This document shows positions 50,747 to 60,246 of a stretch of DNA of 64,000 nucleotides, piece by piece. The notes under the pieces were generated by a model. That model saw only the letters and a list, made by a program, of their open reading frames with translations, was not told the origin of the DNA and did not search any database. This stretch comes from Bacillus_BA fengqiuensis. GTDB taxonomy: Bacteria; Bacillota; Bacilli; Bacillales; Bacillaceae_H. The translations under genes and the position numbers were made by a program. The stretch is taken from NCBI GenBank assembly GCA_030813035.1, contig JAUSTV010000002.1; one strand, given 5' to 3'. How positions within the stretch are numbered: position 1 is the stretch's first letter; each line of letters opens with the position of its first letter.

Positions 50747-52114
50747 ATGAGTATCAATGTAAAAAAAGCAGAACAGGTTCAGAATGTAAATGATTATATT
50801 AAAAAGGTTTTAAGTTTAATTGAAAAAGAGACAGTAACGGAAGAAGAAGCAAGATGGATTACAAAGGAAACAGTGGACGGCTTCCGCGAACATGTTAACC
50901 CGGGCTTCCTCGAATATAGAAAGACGGTAACGATGGACACCCAATTTGCAGCTGTAGAATGGTCTGATGAGGGTTCTTGTTTTACCGATGTAAACGGCAA
51001 GAAATATATTGATTGTTTAGGCGGATTCGGTATTTATAATGTGGGACACCGTAATCCAAAAGTAGTGAAGGCAGTTACAGATCAGTTGAAACGCCAAGCG
51101 CTTCACAGTCAAGATTTACTCGATCCTCTTCGTGCCATGCTGGCGAAAATATTGGCGGACATTACGCCCGGCGATTTGAAGTATGCATTCTTTACCAACA
51201 GTGGAACGGAAAGTGTAGAGGCAGCGTTAAAGCTTGCGAAAATGTACAGTGAACGTACGACATTCATCTCCACAACACGTGCATTTCATGGGAAGAGCCT
51301 TGGTTCATTATCGGGTACCGCAAAAGGAATGTTCCGTAAGCCGTTCCTTCCATTAATCCCCGGCTTTCGCCATGTTCCATTTGGTGATATCGATATGATG
51401 AGAAAAACGTTTGAAACATGCGCTTTGGTAGGAGAAGATGTGGCGGCTGTTATTCTTGAACCTATTCAAGGTGAAGGTGGAATCATTCTCCCGCCGGAAA
51501 ACTATTTAAAACAAGTAAGAGAGTTATGTGATGATTACGGCTCCTTGCTGATTTTTGATGAGGTACAAACCGGAATGGGCCGTACAGGTAAGATGTTTGC
51601 AGCAGAATTATATGATGTGGTGCCTGACATCCTTTGTTTAGCGAAGGCTTTTGGAGGGGGAGTCATGCCGGCTGGAGCCATTGTCGCGAAGGAAAAAGTA
51701 TTCAAGAGCTGGTTCCCGAATCCATTTATGCATACAACAACATTCGGCGGAAATCCGCTTGCATGCGCAGCTGCTATTGCGACGATCGATGTATTGCTGG
51801 AAGAAAACTTACCGGAAAGAGCAGCGGAAGCAGGAGAATATTTCTTGCACGAGCTGAAGGATGCAGCGAGAGGACATGAAGATAAAGTTCTTGAAATTCG
51901 CGGGCAAGGCTTAATGATCGGAATCGAATTCCATAAGGATGAAATCGGTTATCAAGTATCTCAAGGAATGTTTGACAGAGGAATTCTTGTGGCCGGTACT
52001 CTTATAAACTCTAAAACCATTCGTATTGAGCCTTCTTTGACCATCAGTTATGAAGAAGTCAATACAGTCGTTAATACGTTCAAAGAAGTGTTGGAACAAG
52101 TGACAGCAGAATAA
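50747..52114 (+). CDS. Putrescine-type aminotransferase (class III)
   Basis: A 455-residue PLP enzyme. The long N-terminal part (VTEEEARWITKETVDGFREH and VNPGFLEYRKTV) is typical of the putrescine aminotransferases PatA/YgjG and not of ornithine or GABA enzymes. PLP contacts are FTNSGTESVEAALKLAK, FDEVQTGMGRTG and LAKAFGGGVMPAGA (Schiff-base Lys). It would turn putrescine and 2-oxoglutarate into 4-aminobutanal and glutamate. The ATG has AGGAG upstream, and the gene follows the aldehyde dehydrogenase by 77 bases. Confidence 0.9.
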   Translation: MSINVKKAEQVQNVNDYIKKVLSLIEKETVTEEEARWITKETVDGFREHVNPGFLEYRKTVTMDTQFAAVEWSDEGSCFTDVNGKKYIDCLGGFGIYNVGHRNPKVVKAVTDQLKRQALHSQDLLDPLRAMLAKILADITPGDLKYAFFTNSGTESVEAALKLAKMYSERTTFISTTRAFHGKSLGSLSGTAKGMFRKPFLPLIPGFRHVPFGDIDMMRKTFETCALVGEDVAAVILEPIQGEGGIILPPENYLKQVRELCDDYGSLLIFDEVQTGMGRTGKMFAAELYDVVPDILCLAKAFGGGVMPAGAIVAKEKVFKSWFPNPFMHTTTFGGNPLACAAAIATIDVLLEENLPERAAEAGEYFLHELKDAARGHEDKVLEIRGQGLMIGIEFHKDEIGYQVSQGMFDRGILVAGTLINSKTIRIEPSLTISYEEVNTVVNTFKEVLEQVTAE

Positions 52115-52142
52115 ATCCACACAAAGAATTTAACAGATCCCA

Positions 52143-52181
52143 TTGTGCCATGTTTTGCAGTTGCGAGACATGGCACAATTA
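52143..52181 (+). terminator. Stem-loop between the two aminotransferase genes
   Basis: TTGTGCCATGT pairs with ACATGGCACAA. No T run follows, so it may allow read-through or stabilise the upstream mRNA. Confidence 0.5.
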
Positions 52182-52269
52182 TAATGAAAGAAAGCAGATT
52201 GGCTGTTTATTCATTCAGCTAAGGGGATGAAATCCATTTAATCGATAAGCATAGGACGGTGAATTCAAC

Positions 52270-53622
52270 GTGACGAAAAAATATGTGGAGGTAAATACAG
52301 CTATCCCTGGACCGAAATCCCAGGATTTGTTGGAACGCAGAAAAAGGGTTGTTCCAAAAGGAATCAGCAATAATTGCTCGGCTTTCGTAAAAAAGGCACA
52401 AGGAGCACGTGTAGAGGATGTGGATGGAAACATATATATTGACTTTGCCGGCGCCATCGGAACCCTTAATGTCGGTCATTCCCATCCAAGGGTAGTAAGA
52501 GCCCTTCAAGAGCAGGTGAGCCATTATATTCACACATGCTTCAATGTCATGATGTATGAATCGTATATTGAACTGGCGGAGAAGTTAACTGGACTTGCTC
52601 CCGGAGATTTTCCGAAACAAGCGGCCTTCTTCAACAGCGGGGCTGAGGCAGTGGAAAATGCCGTGAAAATCGCCCGTAAATATACAAAGCGCCAAGGAAT
52701 TATTTCCTTTACAAGAGGTTTCCATGGACGCACATTAATGACCATGTCGATGACAAGTAAGGTAAAGCCTTATAAATATGGATTCGGCCCGTTCGCTCCT
52801 GAGGTGTACAAAGCCCCTTACCCTTATGTATATAGACGTCCCGAAGGCATGAGTGAAAAACAATACAGCACTTTTATCATTGACCAATTTGAACAGTTTT
52901 TGATATCGGAAGTTGCCCCGGAAACAATCGCAGCTGTCGTAATGGAACCTGTACAAGGCGAGGGCGGTTTTATTGTACCGGATAAAGCTTTTGTGAAACG
53001 CGTACATGAAGTTTGTAGAGAACACGGAATTCTGTTTGTCGCCGATGAGATCCAAACGGGTTTTGCAAGAACAGGAAAGTATTTTGCTATTGATCATTTT
53101 GATGTCGCGCCTGATCTTATTACGATTTCTAAATCAATGGGAGCGGGAGTACCGATCAGCGGGGTAATAGGAAGACAAGAAATCATGGATGCAGCGGATT
53201 CAGGAGAATTAGGAGGTACATACTCAGGGAGCCCGCTTGGATGCCGGGCAGCCCTTGCCGTGATAGACATCATTGAAAGTGAAGGATTAAATGGACGGGC
53301 GGAGAATATAGGACAAAGAGTAAGGAAAAAAATGGAGCAGCTCGCTAACCGTTTTGAACAAATTGGGGATATTCGGGGGCTTGGAGCGATGTGCGCTATG
53401 GAAATCGTAAAAGATAAAGACAGTAAAATACCAGATAAAGAAACTGTCGGAAAAATCGTCAAAGCAGCAAATGAGCGGGGGCTGCTTCTTTTGAGTGCCG
53501 GTGTATTCGGGAATGTCCTTCGTATTTTGATGCCTCTCACGATAACCGATGAACAGCTGGAAGAAGGATTGACCATTCTTGAAGAATCGATGGAGTCTGT
53601 AATAGTACCGCAGTACATGTGA
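52270..53622 (+). CDS. gabT: 4-aminobutyrate aminotransferase
   Basis: A 450-residue class III aminotransferase with PGPKSQDLLERRKRVVPKGI at the start, as in GabT. PLP contacts are FFNSGAEAVENAVKIARKYT, VADEIQTGFARTG and ISKSMGAGVPISGV with the Schiff-base Lys. It would convert GABA and 2-oxoglutarate to succinate semialdehyde and glutamate. The GTG start at 52270 is preceded by a weak ribosome-binding site. It is the last step before succinate in this cluster. Confidence 0.92.
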   Translation: MTKKYVEVNTAIPGPKSQDLLERRKRVVPKGISNNCSAFVKKAQGARVEDVDGNIYIDFAGAIGTLNVGHSHPRVVRALQEQVSHYIHTCFNVMMYESYIELAEKLTGLAPGDFPKQAAFFNSGAEAVENAVKIARKYTKRQGIISFTRGFHGRTLMTMSMTSKVKPYKYGFGPFAPEVYKAPYPYVYRRPEGMSEKQYSTFIIDQFEQFLISEVAPETIAAVVMEPVQGEGGFIVPDKAFVKRVHEVCREHGILFVADEIQTGFARTGKYFAIDHFDVAPDLITISKSMGAGVPISGVIGRQEIMDAADSGELGGTYSGSPLGCRAALAVIDIIESEGLNGRAENIGQRVRKKMEQLANRFEQIGDIRGLGAMCAMEIVKDKDSKIPDKETVGKIVKAANERGLLLLSAGVFGNVLRILMPLTITDEQLEEGLTILEESMESVIVPQYM

Positions 53623-53775
53623 TGAAAGCGGTGAAGAAATGAAAAAAGGATAGCGACAATATGAACTTTTGGGTCTGCTCAAGCTGTCAGAGCAAAAACA
53701 CCACGAATAGCATAAAATGAACCAGTCAGTGTTAAAACTTTAATAGATTTATAGACAGAGAAGGGGGGAACAGGG

Positions 53776-54060
53776 TTGCGGGAGTTTGTAGATGGAATGA
53801 AAATGGTGAATTTACAAGTGTTTAACGCAAGTGACGGTCAACTTGCCATAGAAGTGGGGGACGATGAGCAGTTCTGGAAGTTGGCTGTTCTCCTTGATAA
53901 AAAAAAATTGGCACAATCTGAGCGTTTTAAAACAAATTCAGCACGGATTCAGCATAGGGAACAGTTAGCTAAAATCATTGAAAAACAATTGAAAACGAAA
54001 AGAAAGGATACTTGGAAGCAGCTTTTAGATTTAGAAGGCATCCAAAACAGTGTAATATAA
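53776..54060 (+). pseudogene. CaiB/BaiF-type CoA-transferase, internal fragment
   Basis: The TTG-started frame of 94 residues reads SDGQLAIEVGDDEQFWKLAV, LAQSERFKTNSARIQHREQL, and KDTWKQLLDLEGI. These match a middle stretch (about residues 220-310) of class III CoA-transferases of about 400 residues. Both ends are lost. AGAAGGGGGGAACAGGG lies before the start, but a fragment without the CoA-binding N-terminus cannot be active. Confidence 0.65.
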
Positions 54061-54124
54061 AGCGCGAAAGCAACGGTCTTATTATGTCTGAGAAGCCATA
54101 ACAATGATACCGCGGGAATGGAGG

Positions 54125-54158
54125 GTTCTTGTCTCTTTACAGAGGCGGGAGCTTTTTT
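54125..54158 (+). terminator. Rho-independent terminator
   Basis: GTTCTTGTCTCT pairs with AGAGGCGGGAGC using several G-T pairs and is followed by TTTTTT. The rest of 54159-54466 shows no gene. Confidence 0.7.
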
Positions 54159-54466
54159 ATTTAGAGCTATATTAGTGGCAAATCCAATAACTGCATAATC
54201 AACAAGGGCAGTTTTTTGTATCCTAAAATGCATTTTAGGAGATAAGCCGGATTTCTTCTTATAAGTCCTTTCTCCCTATAGTACTAAAAAGATGTTATAA
54301 TTATTTGAAAGTTTAAAAGAAACGGTATTTCTTGATATGTAATCCAGGTTAAAGAATAATGTTGACTTTTAGTATGTTTGGCTCAGTCCATTCAAGGGAG
54401 CCAACATCAACACTAGACTTTAATATAGATAGCCAATATGAAAGGTACTAAAGGGGAGGGAGTTAA

Positions 54467-55771
54467 TTGGTCGGTATTCAAGGTTTGCTCCTAAATATAT
54501 TTTTAATTTTATGCTCTATTTCGTTGAGTTTTCTGATTGTTTTAAATCAAAAGCGGGGGATTGCTCGTATTAAAAAGAAAAGGAAGTTTGTGATTTTCTT
54601 TTTAGCGGCTTTTACAATCATATTATGTATGTCTTTTCCTTTTTCCGTGCTCCCTGGATACGTTTATGATTTAAGAATCATTCCGCTGCTGCTCGGAATG
54701 TTATACGGGGGGTACTTAGTAGGGGGAATATTAACTGGCGTATTGTTTTTATATCGATATTATCTAGGGGGAGATGGCTTTTTTACAACGATATATGCTT
54801 ACTCCATTATCGTATGTATCGCGGGTATTTTCATGTCCAGCTATAAAAGAGGTACCACTGGGAAAAAGTTTTTAATTGGATTAAACCTGTCATTTTTTGC
54901 TGCCTTTTTAGTGACAGTCATTAGTTATGTTAGAATGTCAGATTTAGGAGTCATGTTTGATAAAGATACCATAACCTTTTTTACGATGTACTGTTTATTG
55001 CATGTTGTGGCCATGTGGATAGCTATATACATAATTGAAATGATGCATGAAAATCTCATGCTTCGAAAAGAGATGGAACAGGCTGAAAAAATGTATGTAT
55101 TAGGTGAACTTGCCGCATCCATCGCCCATGAAATCAGGAATCCGATGACGGTGATTCGCGGATTTATTCAGCTTTTAAATAATCAAGAAGCGGAGAAGAA
55201 AAATCAAGATTATATGAAATTGGTCATTAACGAGTTAGATAGAGCAGAGTCTATCATTGAAGATTATCTGTCATATGCCAGGCCTCAAATCGAAAAAAAC
55301 GAAACAATTGAAATGGGAGAGCTTGTAAAGCAGATTAGTAATATCATTGAGGGCTTTGCTATCATGGAAAATGTAAAAATTAACCATGATATACAAGACG
55401 CTTTACTGGTCAAGGGAGATTCAAAAAAACTAGGGCAGGCCTTGCTCAATATACTGAAAAATGGAGTAGAAGCAATGCCGGGGGGCGGCACTCTTCAAAT
55501 ACATAGTTATAAAAGAGACAATTGCGTCATCGTGGATATCACGGATACTGGAGTGGGAATGGGAAGAGAAGAGCTGGAAAGACTCGGGAACCCATTTTAT
55601 TCAACTAAAGATAAAGGAACAGGGTTAGGGCTTATGGTCAGTTATCGAATCATTGAAACGATGAATGGAAAGGTGCAAGTTTACAGCAAAAAAGGAAGAG
55701 GGACAAAGTTTTCCATCTTATTGCCCGCTGCTCAGGAAAGCGATGTTGTTTTTCAACATGATATAGGCTGA
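54467..55771 (+). CDS. KinB-like histidine kinase with 5TM-LYT sensor (orphan)
   Basis: A TTG start follows AGGGGAGGGAG; the product is 434 residues. Six or so membrane helices fill residues 5-200, with the 5TMR-LYT pattern (DLRIIPLLLGMLYGGYLVGG). The H-box is ASIAHEIRNPMTVIRGFIQL with His near 221; the ATPase has NILKNGVEAMPGGG, DTGVGMGREELERLGNPFYS and GTGLGL. B. subtilis KinB has the same sensor and H-box type. There is no response regulator beside it. With the kinase at 1935 it makes two plasmid-borne inputs to the sporulation phosphorelay. Confidence 0.88.
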   Translation: MVGIQGLLLNIFLILCSISLSFLIVLNQKRGIARIKKKRKFVIFFLAAFTIILCMSFPFSVLPGYVYDLRIIPLLLGMLYGGYLVGGILTGVLFLYRYYLGGDGFFTTIYAYSIIVCIAGIFMSSYKRGTTGKKFLIGLNLSFFAAFLVTVISYVRMSDLGVMFDKDTITFFTMYCLLHVVAMWIAIYIIEMMHENLMLRKEMEQAEKMYVLGELAASIAHEIRNPMTVIRGFIQLLNNQEAEKKNQDYMKLVINELDRAESIIEDYLSYARPQIEKNETIEMGELVKQISNIIEGFAIMENVKINHDIQDALLVKGDSKKLGQALLNILKNGVEAMPGGGTLQIHSYKRDNCVIVDITDTGVGMGREELERLGNPFYSTKDKGTGLGLMVSYRIIETMNGKVQVYSKKGRGTKFSILLPAAQESDVVFQHDIG

Positions 55772-55811
55772 AGAATTAGATCATACGAAATATTTAAAGA
55801 GGTGAAAAAGT

Positions 55812-56954
55812 GTGAATATATTGACAAGTCAAGATACATTTACAGCAAAGTATGGAACTGACGGCCAGTATCCTTTATCCCCTGAAGAATGGGAAAGATA
55901 TGCAAAGGAATGTATGGATCCAGGTGCCTTTGGCTATATTCAATCGGGTGCCGGGGGCGAAGAAAGCATGAAAGCAAATGAAAAGGCGTTCAAACGGTGG
56001 CAAATCAAACCGAGAGTGCTACGGGATGTATCTGCAGTGGATACAAATGTGGAGATTATGGGCCGTACATACTCGGCGCCTGTTTTTGTAGCTCCTGTCG
56101 GGGTTCAAAAAATTGCACATGACGAAGGGGAACTTGCTTCTGCAAAAGCTACGGCTAGCCTGCAGCTCCCTATGATCGCCAGTACGGTATCAAGTTATCC
56201 TTTGGAAGAGATTGCATCCGTGCTTGGTACTTCGCCGAAATGGTTTCAATTATATTGGTCGACAAACGAGAAAGTTTCCTATAGTATGATTCGCCGTGCA
56301 GAGAAAGCGGGTTACGAGGCAATTGTCCTGACGGTTGATACCGTTACGCTTGGTTGGAGAGAGACTGACTTGCGAAATGGCTATTCACCGTTAAAACGAG
56401 GGTTTGCGAGTGCAAATTATGTGCAAGACCCCGCTTTTTTAGAATCGTTGCCAGACAGGGAAGAAGAAACAATCATCGATTATATAGAACAAAATATCAA
56501 TCATCCTGCATTAAACTGGGAGGATGTGAAATCGATTAAACAACACACATCTTTACCGCTCGTGATTAAAGGGATTCTTCATCCCGAAGATGCAAAGCTT
56601 GCGTTGAAATATGGAGCGGATGCGATTATCGTTTCCAATCATGGAGGCAGGCAGTTGGACGGATGCATAGGGGCACTTGATGCGTTACCAGAAGTAGTTG
56701 AAGCTGTCGAGGGGAAAATTCCTGTTTTGTTTGATAGCGGTATTCGCCGGGGCATTGACGTGTTAAAGGCATTAGCCCTTGGAGCAGCTGCCGTGTTAGT
56801 GGGGCGGCCATACATTTACGGTTTGGCTGTAGATGGAGAAAGCGGAGTGAAAAGAGTACTTGAAAACTTATTGCAGGAATTCAAATTATCGTTGACTCTT
56901 TCTGGCATTGCTTCGATAAAAGAGGTTTCCTCAATTGAGATGGTCAAACAGTAA
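55812..56954 (+). CDS. FMN-dependent alpha-hydroxy-acid oxidase (lactate oxidase-like)
   Basis: The GTG start follows AAGAGGTG; the product is 380 residues. The FMN barrel shows APVGVQKIAHDEGELASAKA, FQLYWST, VIKGILHPEDA (Lys), VSNHGGRQLDG with the catalytic His, and DSGIRRGIDVLKALALGA with FMN phosphate contacts. The family oxidises L-lactate, glycolate or mandelate to the keto acid, with oxygen or quinone as acceptor. It lies 40 bases after the kinase gene. The substrate is not certain. Confidence 0.9.
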   Translation: MNILTSQDTFTAKYGTDGQYPLSPEEWERYAKECMDPGAFGYIQSGAGGEESMKANEKAFKRWQIKPRVLRDVSAVDTNVEIMGRTYSAPVFVAPVGVQKIAHDEGELASAKATASLQLPMIASTVSSYPLEEIASVLGTSPKWFQLYWSTNEKVSYSMIRRAEKAGYEAIVLTVDTVTLGWRETDLRNGYSPLKRGFASANYVQDPAFLESLPDREEETIIDYIEQNINHPALNWEDVKSIKQHTSLPLVIKGILHPEDAKLALKYGADAIIVSNHGGRQLDGCIGALDALPEVVEAVEGKIPVLFDSGIRRGIDVLKALALGAAAVLVGRPYIYGLAVDGESGVKRVLENLLQEFKLSLTLSGIASIKEVSSIEMVKQ

Positions 56955-56969
56955 GTAGAAAAGAGGAAG

Positions 56970-57017
56970 ATAGAGGTGACTCGAAAAGGGAAAAACTCCT
57001 CCTTTTGAGTCACCTCA
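56970..57017. terminator. Bidirectional terminator between convergent genes
   Basis: GAGGTGACTC-AAAAGG pairs with CCTTTTGAGTCACCTC across a short A-rich loop. It serves the oxidase and the opposing transporter gene. Confidence 0.85.
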
Positions 57018-57989
57018 TTACATTTGTCCAATTTTTTGGGAAGATACTGTATTTGATGAATGAATGTCCATTTTAGCAAAACGGTTTGCAATAAGTGCAC
57101 CGAGAGATAAATTAAAAATCATATTTAGGATTGGTGCAATGACGCCAAGCTCGCCAATAAACTTGAAAGCTAATATGGCGGCAAGTGCTGTATTGCATAA
57201 TCCGACTTGAAATAAAGTAGCACGGGCATCTTCTTCTTTTACCTTGAATTTTTTAGCTATGTAATAAGCAGTCCCCATCGGCAGGGTAACTTGAATGAAC
57301 GTCGCAATTGCAATTAAAGGGAGTAACATAATTTCAGAGGAAATGGCTTCTTTCCCACTCCCTGTAATGGTATGGACAATTAGCAGCAAGGAAATGGAGG
57401 AGCCGAGTTTCGTAATGGATTTTGAATAAGCGGCAGACTGAGGCGCCATTCGCCGAAAAAATAGGCCGATTGATAAAGGAAAAATGACAATAAGCAAAAA
57501 TGATTGCAGTAAACTCAGGAACGAAATCGTTACTTGTTCACTGGAAATTCCCATCATGGAAAAAGGCGTAACAATAGGGCTAATGACTACATCGAGTAAT
57601 GAGGAGGCAATGACAAGTGATGTGTTCCCGCCCGCCAAAAACGTATAAACCGTTGCAGCTGTCGCGCTGGGCACAGTTCCTGATAGAATGAGACCGGCTG
57701 CAATATCGGGTTTAGATGAGAAAAACATATATGCCAGTCCAACAGAGATGAAAACAGTTAGTGTCCACTTTAGGATGGTGGCTAAAATGAGTTCCCGTTT
57801 TTTCGTTCGAATCTCTTTAATTGCTTCGATATTCATCGATAGACCTGTAAAAAAAATCACTACACCTAAAAGAAAGCTGGGAAGCCACGAAGATACTTTC
57901 CAATAAATCGGTGAAAGGTATGTGCCGACTGCGGTTAACACAATAAGCAGGGGCAGTCTTTTTGAAAGAAGTTCGTTAAATCGCTGCAT
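57018..57989 (-). CDS. BASS-family transporter (bile acid:sodium symporter type)
   Basis: A start at ATG 57987-57989 (MQRFNELLSKRLPLLIVLTA) is chosen; a GTG 24 bases upstream is possible. The product is about 323 residues with nine or ten membrane helices. The motifs FFTGLSMNIEAIKEI, LSGTVPSATAATVYTFLAGG NTSL and GLCNTALAAIL fit the BASS fold. Bacterial members carry organic anions such as pantoate or 2-keto acids. Being opposite a hydroxyacid oxidase is suggestive but not proof of a linked substrate. Confidence 0.82.
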   Translation of the reverse strand: MQRFNELLSKRLPLLIVLTAVGTYLSPIYWKVSSWLPSFLLGVVIFFTGLSMNIEAIKEIRTKKRELILATILKWTLTVFISVGLAYMFFSSKPDIAAGLILSGTVPSATAATVYTFLAGGNTSLVIASSLLDVVISPIVTPFSMMGISSEQVTISFLSLLQSFLLIVIFPLSIGLFFRRMAPQSAAYSKSITKLGSSISLLLIVHTITGSGKEAISSEIMLLPLIAIATFIQVTLPMGTAYYIAKKFKVKEEDARATLFQVGLCNTALAAILAFKFIGELGVIAPILNMIFNLSLGALIANRFAKMDIHSSNTVSSQKIGQM

Positions 57990-58352
57990 CTTATTCTCAA
58001 TTCCTTTCTTCACTTTAAGCTATTGAAATTACACGATTTAAATTCTGAAATTTCAGTTATATCATAACATATTTAGCCATAGAAGAAGTTTGAAGGAGAT
58101 ACAGACGACTGAAAAGGATAAAAGGCTGGCTTTACAATTTCGTGAAATTGACTGCTTTTTTTGCTTGGCTGCTTCAATAAAATAACTTAATTATCAAATC
58201 TTCATATCATCAATCCTAGCTATAGATTTTATCTATACTTCTTATGAATTTTATTCATTGTACCTATAGACGTAAATAAAGTAGATTAATTATATAATAG
58301 GTAAATATTACATAGAGCAGCTATCGGATCAATTTAAAGGGAGGCAGTATAA
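57990..58352. other. Divergent intergenic region
   Basis: No gene is seen. A TATAATAGG stretch (58293-58301) is a likely -10 region for the dehydrogenase at 58353; no matching -35 box is obvious. Confidence 0.4.
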
Positions 58353-59129
58353 ATGGTACAAGGGAAAGTGGTCGTTATTACAGGTTCTGCAAGAGGAATA
58401 GGATTCGAGATTGGGAAGCATTTTGCTGAAAGCGGTGCCAAAATCGTGCTATCTGATATTAATCAAGAAGGTGTAGAAACGGCAGCGGAAGAGCTTAAAA
58501 AGCTAGGCTATGAGGCATTGGGCGTAAAAGCCGATGTGACAAAAGAAGAGGACATTAAACAATTAATCGAAACAGCCAATGAACATTTCGGTGGACTGCA
58601 TGTTGTCATCAATAATGCTGGGTTACAGCACGTTTCTCCAATTGAAGAATTCCCGACAGAAAAATTTGAACTGATGATCAAAATTATGCTGACGGCTCCT
58701 TTTATGGCGATCAAACATGCATTTCCCATTATGAAAAAACAAGGCTACGGCCGTATCATTAATGTGGCGTCCATTAACGGCTTAATCGGTTTTGCCGGGA
58801 AGGCGGCCTATAACAGTGCAAAGCATGGGGTAATCGGATTAACGAAAGTAGCGGCGTTAGAAGGAGCTGCGCACGGGATTACAGTGAATGCTTTATGCCC
58901 GGGATATGTGGATACACCTTTAGTGCGCGGTCAATTGGAAGATTTAGCGAAAACAAGAAATGTCGCATTAGAAAGTGTACTTGAAGAAGTTATCTATCCA
59001 TTAGTTCCGCAAAAAAGATTATTAGATGTAAGTGAAATCGCTGATTATGCCATCTTCTTGGCAAGCAATAAAGCAAAAGGTGTAACAGGGCAAGCCGTTG
59101 TCATGGATGGCGGTTATACGGCTCAATAA
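58353..59129 (+). CDS. 3-hydroxybutyrate dehydrogenase (SDR family)
   Basis: A 258-residue short-chain dehydrogenase: cofactor motif GSARGIGFEIG, NNAGLQHVSPIEEFP, catalytic Ser in INVASINGL and YNSAKHG (Tyr/Lys). The stretch LQHVSPIEEFPTEKF and LCPGYVDTPLVRGQ are typical of D-3-hydroxybutyrate dehydrogenases, which interconvert 3-hydroxybutyrate and acetoacetate with NAD. AAAGGGAGG precedes the ATG. It appears to be a single-gene unit. Confidence 0.88.
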   Translation: MVQGKVVVITGSARGIGFEIGKHFAESGAKIVLSDINQEGVETAAEELKKLGYEALGVKADVTKEEDIKQLIETANEHFGGLHVVINNAGLQHVSPIEEFPTEKFELMIKIMLTAPFMAIKHAFPIMKKQGYGRIINVASINGLIGFAGKAAYNSAKHGVIGLTKVAALEGAAHGITVNALCPGYVDTPLVRGQLEDLAKTRNVALESVLEEVIYPLVPQKRLLDVSEIADYAIFLASNKAKGVTGQAVVMDGGYTAQ

Positions 59130-59173
59130 TGGATCCATGATGTCTGTGGAAAAATTCCTCGATGATAATGAGA

Positions 59174-59208
59174 AAAGCTAAGCGTTAATAAAGCGCTTGG
59201 CTTTTTGT
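59174..59208 (+). terminator. Rho-independent terminator
   Basis: AAAGCTAAGCG pairs with CGCTTGGCTTT and is followed by TT. It lies 45 bases past the dehydrogenase gene. Confidence 0.75.
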
Positions 59209-59322
59209 GATTGTCCTAAAAGCTTCTATTCATTCTCGCATTCTTGCTCGAATACGCTATATAGAAAACATTTAACAGGACGTAAATATGTGACTTTATA
59301 AAAGAGAAAATGGGGGAATAAG

Positions 59323-60096
59323 ATGGACAATAAAGAGATTGTCGCAAGTCAGTTCGGAAAGAACGCCGAGAAATATGTGACAAGCAAAGGGCATGCCAAA
59401 GGAAAAGACTTAGATATCCTTTTAGAGATGGTCCAAGAAAATGAGAATAGATACTTGCTGGACATTGCGACTGGCGGGGGACATGTTGCCAACAAGCTGG
59501 CCCCTTTATTCGAGAAAGTGGTCGCGTTTGATTTGTTGCCTGAGATGTTGGAAAAAGCAAAAGGTTTTATCAGAAAAAATGGCCATGAAAATGTCTCTTT
59601 TGTACAAGGAGATGCTCAAGCATTGCCATTTTCGGATCAAACTTTCGATACGGTCACATGCCGAATTGCCCCTCACCATTTTCCGAAGGTAGAGAATTTT
59701 GTAAGGGAAACAGGGCGGGTGTTGCAAAAAGGCGGTTTGTTTCTGTTGGTGGATAATGTAGCGGCCGAATTGGAGGAATATGATCGATTTTATAATGATA
59801 TCGAGAAAAAAAGAGATCCGAGTCATTATCGGGCGCACAAAAAAACAGAATGGATTTCGTTGTTAGAGAAAAATGGGTTTCGCATTGAAAGCTTCATCGT
59901 TTTTAAAAAGAAATTTTTATTTGATGGATGGTGCGAGATGATGGGGCTTGCGGAAATTGATAAATTGGAATTACACACATATATGAAATCCGCTCCTCAA
60001 CATGTGATCGAATTTTTCTCCATTCATATAGAAGGGAACCAAGTTCAATCTTTTCAAGGGGAAACCATGCTTTTGGCTGCTAGAAAAGAAAAGTGA
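59323..60096 (+). CDS. Class I SAM-dependent methyltransferase
   Basis: A 257-residue UbiE/MenG-type methyltransferase. The SAM-binding motif is LLDIATGGGHVANKL; next come VAFDLLPEMLEKAKGF, GDAQALPFSDQTFDTVTCRI and RVLQKGGLFLLVDN. The frame starts at ATG 59323 after TGGGGGAAT. The substrate is unknown; related Bacillus proteins are small-molecule methyltransferases of the YcgJ type. Confidence 0.85.
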   Translation: MDNKEIVASQFGKNAEKYVTSKGHAKGKDLDILLEMVQENENRYLLDIATGGGHVANKLAPLFEKVVAFDLLPEMLEKAKGFIRKNGHENVSFVQGDAQALPFSDQTFDTVTCRIAPHHFPKVENFVRETGRVLQKGGLFLLVDNVAAELEEYDRFYNDIEKKRDPSHYRAHKKTEWISLLEKNGFRIESFIVFKKKFLFDGWCEMMGLAEIDKLELHTYMKSAPQHVIEFFSIHIEGNQVQSFQGETMLLAARKEK

Positions 60097-60167
60097 AACA
60101 TCATTTCAACCGTGCTGTAGCACAACGCGGCTCCTTCTTATATGGTAAAACGTGTTAAGTGAAAAAA

Positions 60168-60217
60168 GTTCCCTGCAGGCAGAGTGTAAGAAGATTTTGC
60201 TTCTGCTTGCAGGGAAT
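60168..60217. terminator. Stem-loop between convergent genes
   Basis: TTCCCTGCAGGCAGAG pairs with CTTCTGCTTGCAGGGAA with small mismatches. It lies between the methyltransferase and the 43-residue protein gene. Confidence 0.65.
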
Positions 60218-60246
60218 CCATCTTATTTCGTATAGAATATTCTTTT

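Noticed and set aside
52169..52184. TGGCAC before gabT as a -24 box
   Set aside because: No TTGC element follows at the right distance; the bases form the right arm of a stem-loop.
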